Source: Chryseobacterium indologenes
GTDB taxonomy: Bacteria > Bacteroidota > Bacteroidia > Flavobacteriales > Weeksellaceae
Length of the DNA stretch: 64,000 nt
Assembly: GCA_016025055.1 (NCBI GenBank)
Contig: CP065590.1
Coordinates: forward strand, 2,914,001-2,978,000
Direction: 5' to 3'
The number at the start of each line of letters is the position of its first letter. Position 1 is the first letter of the stretch. The notes below the pieces were generated by a model. The model was not told where the DNA came from, ran no database searches, and worked only from the letters and a program-made list of their open reading frames with translations. This document shows positions 9,468 through 19,261 of the stretch, piece by piece. The translations under genes were made by a program, and so were the position numbers.

Positions 9468-11057
9468 ATGATTTTACTACAAAATATATCCTTTGGGTTT
9501 CCGGGAGGAGATCTGCTTTTTAATCATATAAACTTATCCATACAATCTCAAACCAAATCAGCACTCGTTGGAAGTAATGGTATGGGAAAATCCACGTTGC
9601 TGAAAATTATCGCACATACCTTACAACCCTTGGAAGGAAGTATCAGTATTCAGGGCGAAGTGTTCTATGTGCCCCAGATGTTTGGGAATTTTAACCATCA
9701 TACCATTGCAGAATGTCTGAAAATAGACAAAAAACTGGAGGCTCTTCAGAAAATAACAAATGGGGAGGTTGAGGAACACTATTTTGAAACTTTAAATGAC
9801 GACTGGGATATTGAAGAACGCTCTCAGGCGGCTTTACAATATTGGGGCCTGGAAGATTTTGAGCTCACCCAAAGACTTGATGAGTTAAGTGGCGGGCAAA
9901 AGACCAAAGTATTCCTTGCCGGAATTCAAATTAACGAGCCTGATATTGTCATATTGGATGAACCTACCAATCATCTGGATCACGAAGGAAGAAAGCTGTT
10001 ATATGATCTTATCGATAAAATGAAGGCAACGGTTGTTATTGTGAGCCATGACAGGGCATTATTAAATCTGGTGGATACAATTTATGAGTTGACCAATCAG
10101 GGAATTGATACCTATGGAGGCAATTACGATTTTTATGCAGAACAAAAAGAGATAGAAGAAGAAGCTTTACACAATGATATCCATGCCAAAGAACGCGCTT
10201 TAAAAAAAGCAAAGGAGAAAGAACGGGAAACTTTGGAACGTAAACAAAAGCTTGATGCCAAAGGAAAACAAAAGCAGGAAAAATCGGGAGTGGCTAGAAT
10301 AATGATGAATACTATGCGGAATAACGCAGAGAAAAATACCTCAAAACTCAAAAGTGTGCATGCTGAGAAAATCAGTGGGATATCCGGAGACTTAAGGGAT
10401 CTGCGTTCTTCTTTAAAAAATTCTGATCAGATGAAAGTTAATTTTAATGATTCAGGTTTACATTCCGGTAAAATCCTCATTGCAGCGGAGGACATTAATT
10501 TTATATATCAGGATAAAAAGCTTTGGAAGGAAAATATAAGTACTGAAGTTCGCAGCGGAGACAGAATCTCTGTTAAAGGCTTGAACGGATCAGGAAAAAC
10601 TACATTAATAAAATTATTACTGGGAAATCTTACCCCTTCGTCAGGAATAATAAAAAGGGCTGAATTCAATAGCATCTATATCGATCAGGAATATTCCCTG
10701 ATTCCTTATGATGTAACAGTTTATGATTTTGTTCAGACCTTCAACGATAATGGTTTGCAGGAATCAGAAGTCAAAACACTGTTGTCGAGATTTCTGTTCG
10801 GAAAAGAGACCTGGGACAAGAAGTGCGGGGTACTGAGCGGAGGAGAGCGGCTCAGGGTACTCTTGTGTGCATTATCAGTAAGCAACAGGACTCCCGATAT
10901 GATTGTTCTGGATGAACCTACTAATAATTTAGACCTCCAAAACATTGAGATTCTTACAAATTCCATCAAAGATTATCACGGTACGTTATTAGTGATTTCC
11001 CATGATAAAGTCTTTTTGGAGGAGATTAAGGTGGATCAGCAATTGATCCTTGGCTGA
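9468..11057 (+). CDS. ABC-F family ATPase
   Basis: Two fused ABC nucleotide-binding domains without membrane segments. The first has VGSNGMGKST, LSGGQKTKV and VILDEPTNHLDH. The second has VKGLNGSGKTT, LSGGERLRV and MIVLDEPTNNLDL. A long charged linker (about residues 210-300, KEREKERETLERKQK) separates them. ABC-F proteins act on ribosomes, either as translation factors or as antibiotic ribosome-protection proteins. The linker is long enough for an antibiotic-resistance type, but sequence alone cannot settle which. I chose the ATG at 9468 because it starts the first domain directly (MILLQNISFGF) and has an A/G-rich ribosome site. Confidence 0.9.
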   Translation: MILLQNISFGFPGGDLLFNHINLSIQSQTKSALVGSNGMGKSTLLKIIAHTLQPLEGSISIQGEVFYVPQMFGNFNHHTIAECLKIDKKLEALQKITNGEVEEHYFETLNDDWDIEERSQAALQYWGLEDFELTQRLDELSGGQKTKVFLAGIQINEPDIVILDEPTNHLDHEGRKLLYDLIDKMKATVVIVSHDRALLNLVDTIYELTNQGIDTYGGNYDFYAEQKEIEEEALHNDIHAKERALKKAKEKERETLERKQKLDAKGKQKQEKSGVARIMMNTMRNNAEKNTSKLKSVHAEKISGISGDLRDLRSSLKNSDQMKVNFNDSGLHSGKILIAAEDINFIYQDKKLWKENISTEVRSGDRISVKGLNGSGKTTLIKLLLGNLTPSSGIIKRAEFNSIYIDQEYSLIPYDVTVYDFVQTFNDNGLQESEVKTLLSRFLFGKETWDKKCGVLSGGERLRVLLCALSVSNRTPDMIVLDEPTNNLDLQNIEILTNSIKDYHGTLLVISHDKVFLEEIKVDQQLILG

Positions 11058-11072
11058 TCTTTTTTAAATTCA

Positions 11073-11130
11073 GGGGCGGGCTTTAGCTCTCCTGTCAATA
11101 CAATAAATCCCATTGGCTTTAGCCGGAACT
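11073..11130. repeat. Double-palindrome intergenic repeat, copy A
   Basis: GCGGGCTTTAGCTC followed by TTGGCTTTAGCCGGAAC, with the CTTTAG cores 36 bases apart. It is one of three related copies (see 46001 and 47746), each in a spacer between convergent genes. In this copy the first palindrome is partly decayed. Confidence 0.7.
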
Positions 11131-11138
11131 TTATCAAA

Positions 11139-11175
11139 AAATAAACCTGGAAATTTATTTCCAGGTTTATTTTTA
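11139..11175. terminator. Terminator after the ABC-F gene
   Basis: AAATAAACCTGGAAA pairs with TTTCCAGGTTTATTT around a 4-base loop, and a T-rich tail follows. A-rich sequence on the other side could also serve the convergent gene. Confidence 0.85.
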
Positions 11176-11257
11176 TCCCTTGAAAAACTTTTTCTTTTCT
11201 TATTGTGGTATCAAGACAAGGCAAGCCTCAGTTATTGCGAGTATAGCGAAGAAGTCT

Positions 11258-11815
11258 CTATTTCACCTGCAGGTTTCCCTGTTTTACCTGATTCAATATA
11301 ATCTCCATCTTTTGAGTCAACTCATAATCACCGGACAATTCAATTAAAGGTGTATCTATATCAGACAGCCATTCAAGATGAGCTTTTAAAGTTCTGTTGG
11401 CAATACCGGTATTATGATCATAATCTTTAGCCCAATCCATAAATTCTTGGAACTTTTTAGATTTTTCAGGATGCGTGATGATGGCATCGCCGTATCTTTC
11501 TAATTCTCTTTTTCTCAGCCTTTCCATTCTGAGTTCAGATGGCAGATAGAGAAATATGATCAGATCAAATGGTGGAAATACATTCTCACCCCAATGAATG
11601 ATTGAACCCCCAAAAATCCAGTTGTCGGTGGTGTGAAGCTTCTCCGATACCATGGTATTCCTTACTTGAGGATGTTGTCTTTGCGTAAATGGATGTTGGG
11701 TTTTAAGCCAGAAAAAATCATCACTGTCAAAGTATTCAATATGGAGTTTCTCAGACAGTGCTTTTCCCAAAGTGGTAACACCGGAACCGGAAGCTCCGAA
11801 AATATGTATTCTCAT
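11258..11815 (-). CDS. P-loop nucleotide kinase-like protein
   Basis: A 185-residue protein with a Walker A motif GASGSGVTT at residues 8-16. FDSDDFFWL follows, as in adenylate- or shikimate-kinase-like proteins that phosphorylate small molecules. An R-rich lid-like stretch (ELRMERLRKREL) follows. No specific substrate can be named. It is commonly annotated as an AAA family ATPase or adenylate kinase-like. It starts about 50 bases after the stop of the upstream hydrolase gene, on the same strand, and the two could be co-transcribed. Confidence 0.7.
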   Translation of the reverse strand: MRIHIFGASGSGVTTLGKALSEKLHIEYFDSDDFFWLKTQHPFTQRQHPQVRNTMVSEKLHTTDNWIFGGSIIHWGENVFPPFDLIIFLYLPSELRMERLRKRELERYGDAIITHPEKSKKFQEFMDWAKDYDHNTGIANRTLKAHLEWLSDIDTPLIELSGDYELTQKMEIILNQVKQGNLQVK

Positions 11816-11863
11816 TATTTTTAACTTGATAAAATCTTTGGAATTTCCATAATTTATTGGTTT

Positions 11864-12791
11864 TTAGTATTTTAGAATCCAATTGTAGATTTCCTTTAAC
11901 ACTTCTTCCCGTATTTCTTCATTCAAAATCTCATGACGCATATCCGGATAGATCTTTACGTCTACATTTTGAAAACCATCAGACTTTAAATGGTCTACAG
12001 TCTGCGTTACTCCTTCACTGAAATTACCGATCGGGTCATTCTCTCCGCTCACAAATAAAAAAGGAAAAGATGGCGGAACGGAAGAAGCCCAGTTTCTTGC
12101 CGTAGCCCTTTTATAAATGGTAAACAAAGTATAAAAAGCATTATTAGTAAAAGGAATTCCGCAAAGGTCATCCTGCTCAAAAGCTCTTCTGTTTAGGGTA
12201 TTGATACTTAGCCAGCTCGTTTCTCCGAAGTCTTTATCCTTTTTAAACCTTTTATTATTCACTTTAGTAAAAACAGAATTCAGGAAAGTACGATGGTGAG
12301 GAGCAATAAAATTAGCTAATGATAAATACCCTTGTAATAAACTGATGCCGCGCAGCGGTCCACCGGTTCCGGTAATGATGGCTCCCGTAAATTTTTTTAG
12401 ACGCTGTCTGAAGCAGACAACGGGTAATAAAGGATCCCATGGAATGGCCGAGAATAAAGTGGGGAACATCAGGGTATTTTCCTGCAAGATAGTCAGCCAT
12501 CATTTCGGCATCGGCAACCAGTCTTTTGTCCGGCTTACTGAGCTGAAAAAAGCCAATTTCCTTTTTTCTTCTCACAGATCTTCCATGTCCCAGATGATCA
12601 TAGGTTACTACAGCTATTCCATGATTGGCAAAATATTCTGCTATTTCTGAATATCTTCCGCTATGTTCCTGCATGCCATGAACAATTAGCAGGGTTGCTT
12701 TTACGGTTTCCGGTGAAAAGAGAGTAAAGAAAAGTCTCGATTCATTATTCATATTAGAAGGCAGATACGCTGATGTTGGAGATGAAGTCAT
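11864..12791 (-). CDS. Alpha/beta hydrolase (monoacylglycerol lipase-like), frameshifted
   Basis: Serine hydrolase resembling lysophospholipases and monoglyceride lipases. IVHGMQEHSGRY near residue 35 gives the oxyanion loop, FILGHSMGS near residue 113 holds the nucleophilic serine, and FLFVSGENDPIG and MRHEILNE supply the acid and histidine. The frame breaks at the T-run 12392-12398. Removing one base joins TASKK to FTGAIITGTGG and gives 308 residues, the usual length. This is the only break in the window that needs a base removed rather than added. Probably a sequence error. Confidence 0.8.
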
Positions 12792-12871
12792 AACAGTTCG
12801 GGTATTATATTATTGTATCTCAATGTCAGGGATTTTGTAATTTCCAACGGTTTCTATTAGTTTTTGATGAA

Positions 12872-13000
12872 TTATTCTTTTTGCCCCAAAGCAATAGGTC
12901 CCGGCATGCTTAAATAATCCTTTGCCGTCGTAGCCCTGCTTTGCGCTTGTATGCAAAATATCGGTACTATCAGAAATAAGATTAGTATTTTGAATTTCAT
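12872..13000 (-). CDS. Very short secreted protein, possibly a truncated gene
   Basis: From the ATG at 13000, 42 residues: a signal peptide (MKFKILILFLIVPIF, cleavage after C-I-Q-A-Q) and only about 20 further residues. A mature peptide this short suggests a truncated or frameshifted gene. Adding one A in CAAAAAG near 12876 would extend it by about 20 residues, but not to any family I recognise. It could be a remnant. Function unknown. Confidence 0.35.
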   Translation of the reverse strand: MKFKILILFLIVPIFCIQAQSRATTAKDYLSMPGPIALGQKE

Positions 13001-13125
13001 CACTTTTAGCTTAAATTTTAAAGTAAATATAGTGGATTTATAGAAAATAGAATGTATAATTAATATTAATAATACTTTCCCAATCTCATGATTTTCATAC
13101 CAAATCAAAATAAATTCCTCTATAA

Positions 13126-13157
13126 TTTGGTCGTCATTTTTTTTAAAAGTAATTTTG
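13126..13157 (+). promoter_or_regulatory. Promoter of purA
   Basis: TTTG at 13126-13129, 20 bases, then TAATTTTG at 13150-13157. The ATG follows 26 bases later. An excellent match to the Bacteroidota consensus. Confidence 0.75.
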
Positions 13158-13183
13158 CACGAATCTTAAAACAAAAGTAAAAT

Positions 13184-14469
13184 ATGTCAACTTATGTAGT
13201 TGTAGGTCTTCAGTACGGAGATGAAGGCAAAGGTAAAATCACGGATGTTTTATCGGCAAAATCGGACTATGTAGTGCGTTTCCAGGGAGGAGACAACGCT
13301 GGTCACACGGTTTATGTGGGAGATGAAAAATTCGTTTTACACCTTCTTCCTTCAGGAGTTCTTCAATGCAAAGGGAAATGTATCATTGCAAACGGAGTAG
13401 TGGTAAACCCTAAATCTTTCATTAAAGAAGTGAATCAGATCGAAAGCAAAGGCTTGAGAACAGATCACATTTTTATCAGCAGAAGAGCGCATGTCATCAT
13501 GCCTTACCACATCCTTTTGGATACTTACCGTGAAGAAGAGCACGGCGGAACTCAGATCGGAACTACCAAAAAAGGAATCGGACCTTGCTACGAAGATAAA
13601 ATAGCAAGAGTAGGAATCAGAATGGTAGACCTTCTTAATCCTGAGATTTTAAGAGATAAAATTGAGAAAAACTTAAAAGTTAAAAACTCTCTTTTGAAAA
13701 ATATTACGGAAAACCTGTTTTGGATGTTGAAGAAATCTATAACGAATTTTTAGAAATCGGAAAACAACTTCAGGACAGAATCGTTGATACAGAACTTGAA
13801 CTAAACGAAGCGATACAGGAAGGTAAAAATGTCTTATTCGAAGGTGCTCAGGCACTAATGCTGGATATCGACTTCGGTACTTATCCGTATGTGACTTCAT
13901 CTTCTCCGTCTACAGGAGGAGTGTGCTCAGGAGCGGGTGTACCACCAACTTCACTTCAAAACCTTATCGGGGTGGCAAAAGCATACTGTACAAGAGTAGG
14001 TAACGGACCTTTCCCATCCGAATTGGATAATGAGCTGGGAGAAAAAATCAGACAGATCGGTGGTGAGTTCGGAGCTACAACGGGTAGGCCGAGAAGAACA
14101 GGTTGGCTAGACCTTGTTTCTTTAAAACATGCTTGTATGATCAACGGGATCAACAATCTTGTGATTACGAAACTGGATGTTCTTACAGGAATTGAAAATC
14201 TTAAGATCGTTACTCATTATAAAACTGAAGACGGAAAAATTATTGATTATTTCACATCTTCAACGGAGAAATTATACAACTACGAACCTATCTATCACGA
14301 TTTACCGGGTTGGGAAGAAGATATTACCAAAGCGAGAAGCTATGATGAACTTCCTGATAATGCTCAGAAGTATATCGAGTTTATTGAAGAGTATTTAGGA
14401 ATCAATGTATATCTGGTTTCTGTAGGACCTGAAAGAAGTCAGAATATCATCAGAAAAGAATTGTTCTAA
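13184..14469 (+). CDS. purA: Adenylosuccinate synthetase, frameshifted
   Basis: Joins IMP and aspartate with GTP to give adenylosuccinate, the first step towards AMP. GLQYGDEGKGK at residues 8-18 is the GTP-binding loop, FQGGDNAGHTV near 33 and GTTKKGIGPCYEDK near 127 are family signatures, and GATTGRPRRTGWLD is near the C-terminal third. The frame breaks in the A-run 13697-13701. One extra A restores LKKYYGKPVLDVEEIYNEF and a 428-residue protein. PurA is needed for adenine nucleotide synthesis, which argues for a sequence error. It has its own promoter and terminator. Confidence 0.93.
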
Positions 14470-14492
14470 TTCATTTACCTTAAAAATAAACT

Positions 14493-14528
14493 AAAAAGAG
14501 ACTGTCTTATCGGATGGTCTCTTTTTTT
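14493..14528 (+). terminator. purA terminator
   Basis: AAAAAGAGAC pairs with GTCTCTTTTT around a 14-base loop, and the T-run continues. Confidence 0.85.
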
Positions 14529-14560
14529 ATGTCACTAGAATCACTTATCTTTATTTTTAC

Positions 14561-14848
14561 ATGGAAAATAATAGTAAAGCAACCGGACCTGTGAACAAGA
14601 TCGTAATAAGCTCGATTCTCAGTCTCGTCTATTGTCTTGTAATGATCATTTATAATGCAATGCCATTATCGATGATTTCTAATTTTCTCCTTGTTTTATT
14701 TATTGTATCTACTTTAGTCTTGAGTAGTGCTGCGATCTATTTTGCGGTTAAAAACTATCGTAGAACAAAAATCTTATCCATTATCTTTATCATTATGAAT
14801 TCCATAGGGTTGCTGATCCCCTTAATACTTCTGCTTTTGCTTATGTGA
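14561..14848 (+). CDS. Small multi-pass membrane protein
   Basis: A 95-residue protein with three hydrophobic segments at roughly residues 12-31, 38-62 and 72-94, separated by the basic turn KNYRRTK. The short N-terminus is hydrophilic. No family is recognised and no function can be assigned. It lies after the purA terminator with a short leader and is followed by about 250 bases of AT-rich spacer. Confidence 0.55.
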   Translation: MENNSKATGPVNKIVISSILSLVYCLVMIIYNAMPLSMISNFLLVLFIVSTLVLSSAAIYFAVKNYRRTKILSIIFIIMNSIGLLIPLILLLLLM

Positions 14849-15102
14849 TGTCTATTTTTTTTCTGGCTATTTATAAGACATTTTTATCCTTAAATACCTG
14901 TATGTTTGTAGATTAGTCTATGTTTTTTGTAGAGTTTTTTGTTATGTTGAAATGTTAAAATTTAAACTTTGTCATAAAATATTATAATATTATGTTGTTT
15001 TGATAAAATTGTGGCAGATATTTTGATATTGATACATTGCTTATCGATAAGAACTAATCAAACTAATAATCACATTTTAACCGTTTAAAAAAAGAAGTAG
15101 TG

Positions 15103-15948
15103 ATGAAACAACAGAATCAAAACCAGGAATTTCGCTTCAACGAAGTTCTTTTTGAGCACCGCAACAAAGAATATGGTGCCTATGCATTAAGAAACGAATC
15201 AGACAGAATATTAACCAAAGCACTTTTTGTGGGAGTAAGTTTAATGGCTGCAGTATCCATTACACCGTTTGCTATGTCAGCATTTACAACAGATGTACCA
15301 CATGAGGGACTAGGTGGAGTTGTTATAGATTTTACTCCAGTTACACCTGATGAACCAGCTCCTCCTGTAACTATTGTACCTGTAAAACCAGCAACAGCTC
15401 CTAATACAAAAACGTTTGACAGTACAGTGCCAACTCCATCAAAAACAGCACCCGATGATCAGACGAAAAAGGATCCAGTACCTGATGACGCTGTGGCAGG
15501 TCTTGCTAATAATTTAAAAGGAGATGTGGTAGCCCCCAATACATATGTTCCGACAACAGCACCTGTAGGAACTGGTCCGGTAATCAATACCGCACCACCA
15601 ACAATTCCTGAGGCTGTAGATAAAAATAAAATAGTAGAAGCAGGGGATCTTGGGATAGAAGCTAATTATGCAGGAGGAATAGACTCATTCAGAAATAAAG
15701 TAATGAACAGTTTTGACAGTTCAGGATTTGAATCAGATGGAGTTATGAAAACTATAGTGACTTTTATTGTAGAAATGGATGGCTCAATTTCAGGAATAAA
15801 AGCCAGCGGAACCAACGCTGATTTCAATAACGAAGCGATCAGAACGATCAAATCCGTGAAAGGAAAATGGGTTCCTGCCAAAAATAAAAAGGGAGAGTTC
15901 GTAAGAAGTTATTTCAAATTTCCGATCTCAATGAAGTTTGAAAATTAA
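15103..15948 (+). CDS. TonB family energy transducer
   Basis: The N-terminus (FRFNEVLFEHRNKEYGAYAL) is the cytoplasmic signature of Bacteroidota TonB proteins. One membrane segment follows at about residues 42-60. A proline/threonine-rich periplasm-spanning region (residues about 75-170) comes next. The C-terminal TonB domain begins at about residue 205 (VTFIVEMDGSISGIKASGTN). It transmits proton-motive force to outer-membrane receptors with ExbB/ExbD, which are not in this window. I start at the ATG at 15103 rather than the adjacent GTG. Confidence 0.9.
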   Translation: MKQQNQNQEFRFNEVLFEHRNKEYGAYALRNESDRILTKALFVGVSLMAAVSITPFAMSAFTTDVPHEGLGGVVIDFTPVTPDEPAPPVTIVPVKPATAPNTKTFDSTVPTPSKTAPDDQTKKDPVPDDAVAGLANNLKGDVVAPNTYVPTTAPVGTGPVINTAPPTIPEAVDKNKIVEAGDLGIEANYAGGIDSFRNKVMNSFDSSGFESDGVMKTIVTFIVEMDGSISGIKASGTNADFNNEAIRTIKSVKGKWVPAKNKKGEFVRSYFKFPISMKFEN

Positions 15949-16085
15949 TACAGAAAAACAAAATTTAAATAGTTATCCACAAAGATTTTTTTTGTGGATA
16001 ATTTTTTTAACGGTTAAGGCTCTTATTAACAGTATTTTAACTCAATTTTGATTTTCGTCACTCACCAAGAGCAAAGAAAAAAGTG

Positions 16086-16093
16086 TATTTTTG
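16086..16093 (+). promoter_or_regulatory. -7 box of the parA operon
   Basis: TATTTTTG matches TAnnTTTG and lies 18 bases before the ATG at 16112, favouring that start over an upstream TTG at 16091. Confidence 0.5.
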
Positions 16094-16111
16094 AAACTTA
16101 AAGTTCTAATA

Positions 16112-16885
16112 ATGGCAAAAATCATAGGTATTGCTAATCAAAAGGGAGGTGTCGGTAAAACTACCACAGCCGTAAACCTGGCAGCAGCATTAGGAGTATT
16201 GGAAAAAAGAATATTAATTATCGATGCAGACCCGCAGGCGAATGCTACATCAGGTCTGGGCGTTGAGGATGTTCAGTATTCTACATATAATCTACTGGAG
16301 CATAGTGCAGATACAAGAGTTTGTATCAAGAGAACTGCAACTCCAAACCTGGATATTATACCGTCACATATCGATCTGGTAGCTGCGGAAATTGAATTGG
16401 TTGACAAGGAAGACCGTGAATATATGCTGAAAAAAGCATTAGCCACCGTAAGGGATGATTACGACTATATCATTATCGACTGTGCACCGAGTTTAGGACT
16501 TATCACAGTAAATGCACTTACAGCAGCTGATTCTGTGATTATTCCGATCCAATGTGAATACTTTGCGTTAGAAGGACTTGGGAAACTTTTGAATACCGTT
16601 AAGAATGTTCAGAAGATTCACAATAAAGATCTTGGAATTGAAGGCCTCCTTCTAACAATGTATGACAGCAGGTTAAGACTATCCAATCAGGTAGTGGAAG
16701 AAGTGAACTTACACTTTCCAGAAATGGTTTTCGAAACCATTATCAGCAGAAATGTAAGATTGAGTGAAGCTCCAAGTTTTGGAGAAAGTATCTTGAATTA
16801 TGATGCTGAAAGTAAAGGAGCTGTTCAGTACATTCAGTTAGCAGAAGAAGTTCTTTTGAAGAACGAAAATTTAGTAAAGAATTAA
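16112..16885 (+). CDS. parA: Chromosome-partitioning ATPase ParA
   Basis: Soj/ParA-type ATPase that works with ParB and parS sites to segregate chromosome origins. The deviant Walker A NQKGGVGKTT lies at residues 9-18. IIDADPQANATSG follows near 38, and YIIIDCAPSLGLITVNAL near 115. About 257 residues from the ATG at 16112 is the family norm. It heads a co-oriented run parA-parB-DUF5683-dapB-lepB-WbqC. I found no obvious parS (GTTTCACGTGAAAC-like) site in the window. Confidence 0.95.
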   Translation: MAKIIGIANQKGGVGKTTTAVNLAAALGVLEKRILIIDADPQANATSGLGVEDVQYSTYNLLEHSADTRVCIKRTATPNLDIIPSHIDLVAAEIELVDKEDREYMLKKALATVRDDYDYIIIDCAPSLGLITVNALTAADSVIIPIQCEYFALEGLGKLLNTVKNVQKIHNKDLGIEGLLLTMYDSRLRLSNQVVEEVNLHFPEMVFETIISRNVRLSEAPSFGESILNYDAESKGAVQYIQLAEEVLLKNENLVKN

Positions 16886-16954
16886 ATTAATAATAAATGG
16901 CCACTAAGTGAATGTTAGCCATCACTTATCAAACATCATTTATCAATTATATCT

Positions 16955-17845
16955 ATGAAGGACAAAAAAAGAGCTATGGGACGCGGCTTGGGCGCCATTT
17001 TAAGTGCAGAATCCAAAGCAACTGTCAACTCCGCTACTGATGAAGGAGCAGATAAGTTTGTAGGAAATATTGTTGAAGTAGCACTTGAAGACATCTATCC
17101 GAACCCGACGCAGCCGAGAACTTATTTTGATGAAAAAGCATTAAACGAACTCGCCCAATCGATTAAAAACTTAGGCGTAATCCAGCCGATTACCTTAAGA
17201 AAAGATGGTGAAAAGTTTGAGATCATATCCGGGGAAAGACGTTACAGAGCCAGTAAAATTGCCGGTTTAACGACTGTTCCTGCCTATATCCGTTTAGTGA
17301 ATGATCAGGAGCTTCTTGAGATGGCTCTTGTGGAAAATATTCAGAGAGAAGATCTTGATGCGATCGAAATCGCTTTGACCTATCATAGGCTTTTAGAGGA
17401 AATCGGACTTACTCAGGAAAACCTGAGCCAGAGAATAGGAAAAGACAGAAGTACCATTACCAACTCAATCAGGTTGTTGAGGCTGAATCCCGATATTCAG
17501 AATGCCATCAGAAGTGGTGAGATTTCTGCAGGACACGGTAGAGCTATCATCAGTCTCGAAAGAGAAGAAGATCAGCAGGTTTTATTTGATCTGATTATTA
17601 AAGAAAAATTAAACGTTCGTCAGGCAGAGCAGGCTGCTGCTGCATTGAAGAATCCTAAGTCTCCGGCAGCTAAAAAAGTAAGTGCCGAGCTTTCCAATAA
17701 TTACAAAAGAGCCCAGAAGACGATCGCTGACATCTTAGATGTGAAAGTAGAGATCAAAGCTTCTGGAAATGGTAAAAAAGGTAAAATTGTCCTCGACTTC
17801 AAAAATGAAGAAGAATTAGAGTATATTTTATCCCATATTAAATAA
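16955..17845 (+). CDS. parB: Chromosome-partitioning protein ParB
   Basis: DNA-binding CTPase that spreads from parS sites. Features in order are a basic N-terminus (KKRAMGRGLGAIL), the ParB/Srx domain with PNPTQPRTYF near residue 50, GERRYRA near 92 (CTP-binding) and ENIQREDLDAIE near 127, a helix-turn-helix around GKDRSTITNSIRLLRL near 168, and a C-terminal dimerisation region. At 296 residues the length is normal. Its stop overlaps the next start by one base (TAATG), indicating translational coupling. Confidence 0.95.
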   Translation: MKDKKRAMGRGLGAILSAESKATVNSATDEGADKFVGNIVEVALEDIYPNPTQPRTYFDEKALNELAQSIKNLGVIQPITLRKDGEKFEIISGERRYRASKIAGLTTVPAYIRLVNDQELLEMALVENIQREDLDAIEIALTYHRLLEEIGLTQENLSQRIGKDRSTITNSIRLLRLNPDIQNAIRSGEISAGHGRAIISLEREEDQQVLFDLIIKEKLNVRQAEQAAAALKNPKSPAAKKVSAELSNNYKRAQKTIADILDVKVEIKASGNGKKGKIVLDFKNEEELEYILSHIK

Positions 17846-18483
17846 TGAAGAATATATTTTTCACATTTTTCCTTTGTATCACTTCGCTGGCTTATTCACA
17901 AGTCGGTCCTATCGATACTGTCCGGGTACAGGCGCTTCCACAGGAAGAAACTGCCAAGGTAAAGCCGGGGAAAACCGAAGCCAAAATTATCGCTGATCTC
18001 GAAAAAGCCAATGGACCCACAAAAAAGACCATAAAACTAAATCCTACGAGAGCAGGGCTGTATTCAGCTGTTTTTCCGGGATTAGGGCAGTTCTATAACA
18101 AAAAATACTGGAAAATTCCCATCGTTTGGGGAGCTGTAGGAGCAGGAGTTGGTATTGCTATCTGGAATGATAATCAATACAAAAAATATCGTGAATATTA
18201 TATAGCCAAACTTAACGGTACCCCTAATGAATTTGTTGACAGCCGTCCCTGGTTGGATAAAAAAGCTTTAGGTAATGTACAGGACAGAGCAAAACGACAA
18301 AGAGATTATGCCATTGCCATTACAGGATTGATCTACATCCTGAACATTGTAGATGCTGTAGTCGATGCCCACCTGTATGAAAGCCGTCATGATCCGGACC
18401 TTACTTTTAAGCCGTCAGTGATTCAGGATCAGTATGGTTATGATGCACCAAAGACGGGTTTCAGTTTAAGTTATAGATTTTAA
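17845..18483 (+). CDS. DUF5683 family membrane protein
   Basis: Signal peptide (cleavage after A-Y-S-Q at about residue 19), then a charged stretch. The conserved block GLYSAVFPGLGQFYNKKYWK lies near residue 72, and there are hydrophobic segments around residues 90-110 and 150-170. The block GLGQFYNKKYWKIPIVWG defines DUF5683, found between parB and dapB in Bacteroidota. Its role is unknown; the constant position beside chromosome-partition and envelope genes suggests an envelope function. Its start overlaps the parB stop by one base. Confidence 0.8.
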   Translation: MKNIFFTFFLCITSLAYSQVGPIDTVRVQALPQEETAKVKPGKTEAKIIADLEKANGPTKKTIKLNPTRAGLYSAVFPGLGQFYNKKYWKIPIVWGAVGAGVGIAIWNDNQYKKYREYYIAKLNGTPNEFVDSRPWLDKKALGNVQDRAKRQRDYAIAITGLIYILNIVDAVVDAHLYESRHDPDLTFKPSVIQDQYGYDAPKTGFSLSYRF

Positions 18484-18539
18484 TACAATAAAAATGCACA
18501 GACGTACTGTTTCTGTGTCAAAAAAATAGAATATAAGAT

Positions 18540-19241
18540 ATGAAAATAGCATTAGTTGGTTATGGGAAAATGGGTAAGATCATTGATGAGATCGCTCAGA
18601 AAAGAGGTCATGAAGTGGTAGCCCGCCTGAAGGAGACTCCAACTGCTGAAAATCTTAATAACCCGGATGTTGTTATTGAATTCTCTTTGCCGGAAGTTGC
18701 ATATGATAACATCAAAGCCTGCCTTGAAAATAAAATTCCTGTAATCTGCGGAACAACAGGCTGGCTGGAGAAAAAAGCTGAAATTGAGCAACTGGCTGTA
18801 GATAATAACACTGCCTTCTTGTATGGCTCCAACTTTAGTCTGGGAGTGAATTTGTTTTTTGCTTTGAACGAAAAATTAGCCGCTTTGATGAAAAATGTTG
18901 ATGAGTATTCCTGTCAGCTGGAAGAAATTCACCACATTCATAAAAAAGATGCACCCAGCGGAACCGCTATTTCTATTGCGGAAGGAATCTTTAAAAACAA
19001 TCCGAAATTCGATGCATGGAAACTGGAGGAAACAGAGAATAATCAACTGGGAATTTTTGCTATTCGTGAAGATGAAGTTCCGGGAACCCACAGTGTGTTT
19101 TACAGAAGCGAAGTAGATGAGATTGAAATCAAACATACCGCTTTCAACAGAAATGGATTTGCATTAGGAGCTGTAGTCGCTGCAGAATGGATTAAAGATA
19201 AAAAAGGGAACTTCGAAATGAAAGACGTTTTAGGGCTTTAA
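18540..19241 (+). CDS. dapB: 4-hydroxy-tetrahydrodipicolinate reductase
   Basis: NAD(P)H-dependent step of lysine and diaminopimelate synthesis. The N-terminal nucleotide-binding loop is VGYGKMGK at residues 6-13. CGTTGW near residue 71 and the substrate-binding signature EIHHIHKKDAPSGTA near residue 132 are clear. The 233 residues match the compact Bacteroidota form. It lies between DUF5683 and lepB, in a run of cell-division and envelope genes. Confidence 0.95.
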   Translation: MKIALVGYGKMGKIIDEIAQKRGHEVVARLKETPTAENLNNPDVVIEFSLPEVAYDNIKACLENKIPVICGTTGWLEKKAEIEQLAVDNNTAFLYGSNFSLGVNLFFALNEKLAALMKNVDEYSCQLEEIHHIHKKDAPSGTAISIAEGIFKNNPKFDAWKLEETENNQLGIFAIREDEVPGTHSVFYRSEVDEIEIKHTAFNRNGFALGAVVAAEWIKDKKGNFEMKDVLGL

Positions 19242-19261
19242 TTTGTAACAAATTATTTAAA

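Noticed and set aside
9468..11057. ABC-F protein as a certain antibiotic-resistance determinant
   Set aside because: The family includes housekeeping translation factors, and no motif visible here separates the two roles.
13184..14469. purA as a pseudogene
   Set aside because: A single missing A in a homopolymer restores a complete, normal PurA, and the gene is needed for adenine nucleotide synthesis.
16061..16070. A single TCACCAAGA resembling the LytTR half-site upstream of parA
   Set aside because: No second half-site lies 21 bases away, so it is likely chance.
16112..17845. Replication origin beside parAB
   Set aside because: No dnaA, DnaA-box cluster or parS-like site is visible near these genes.
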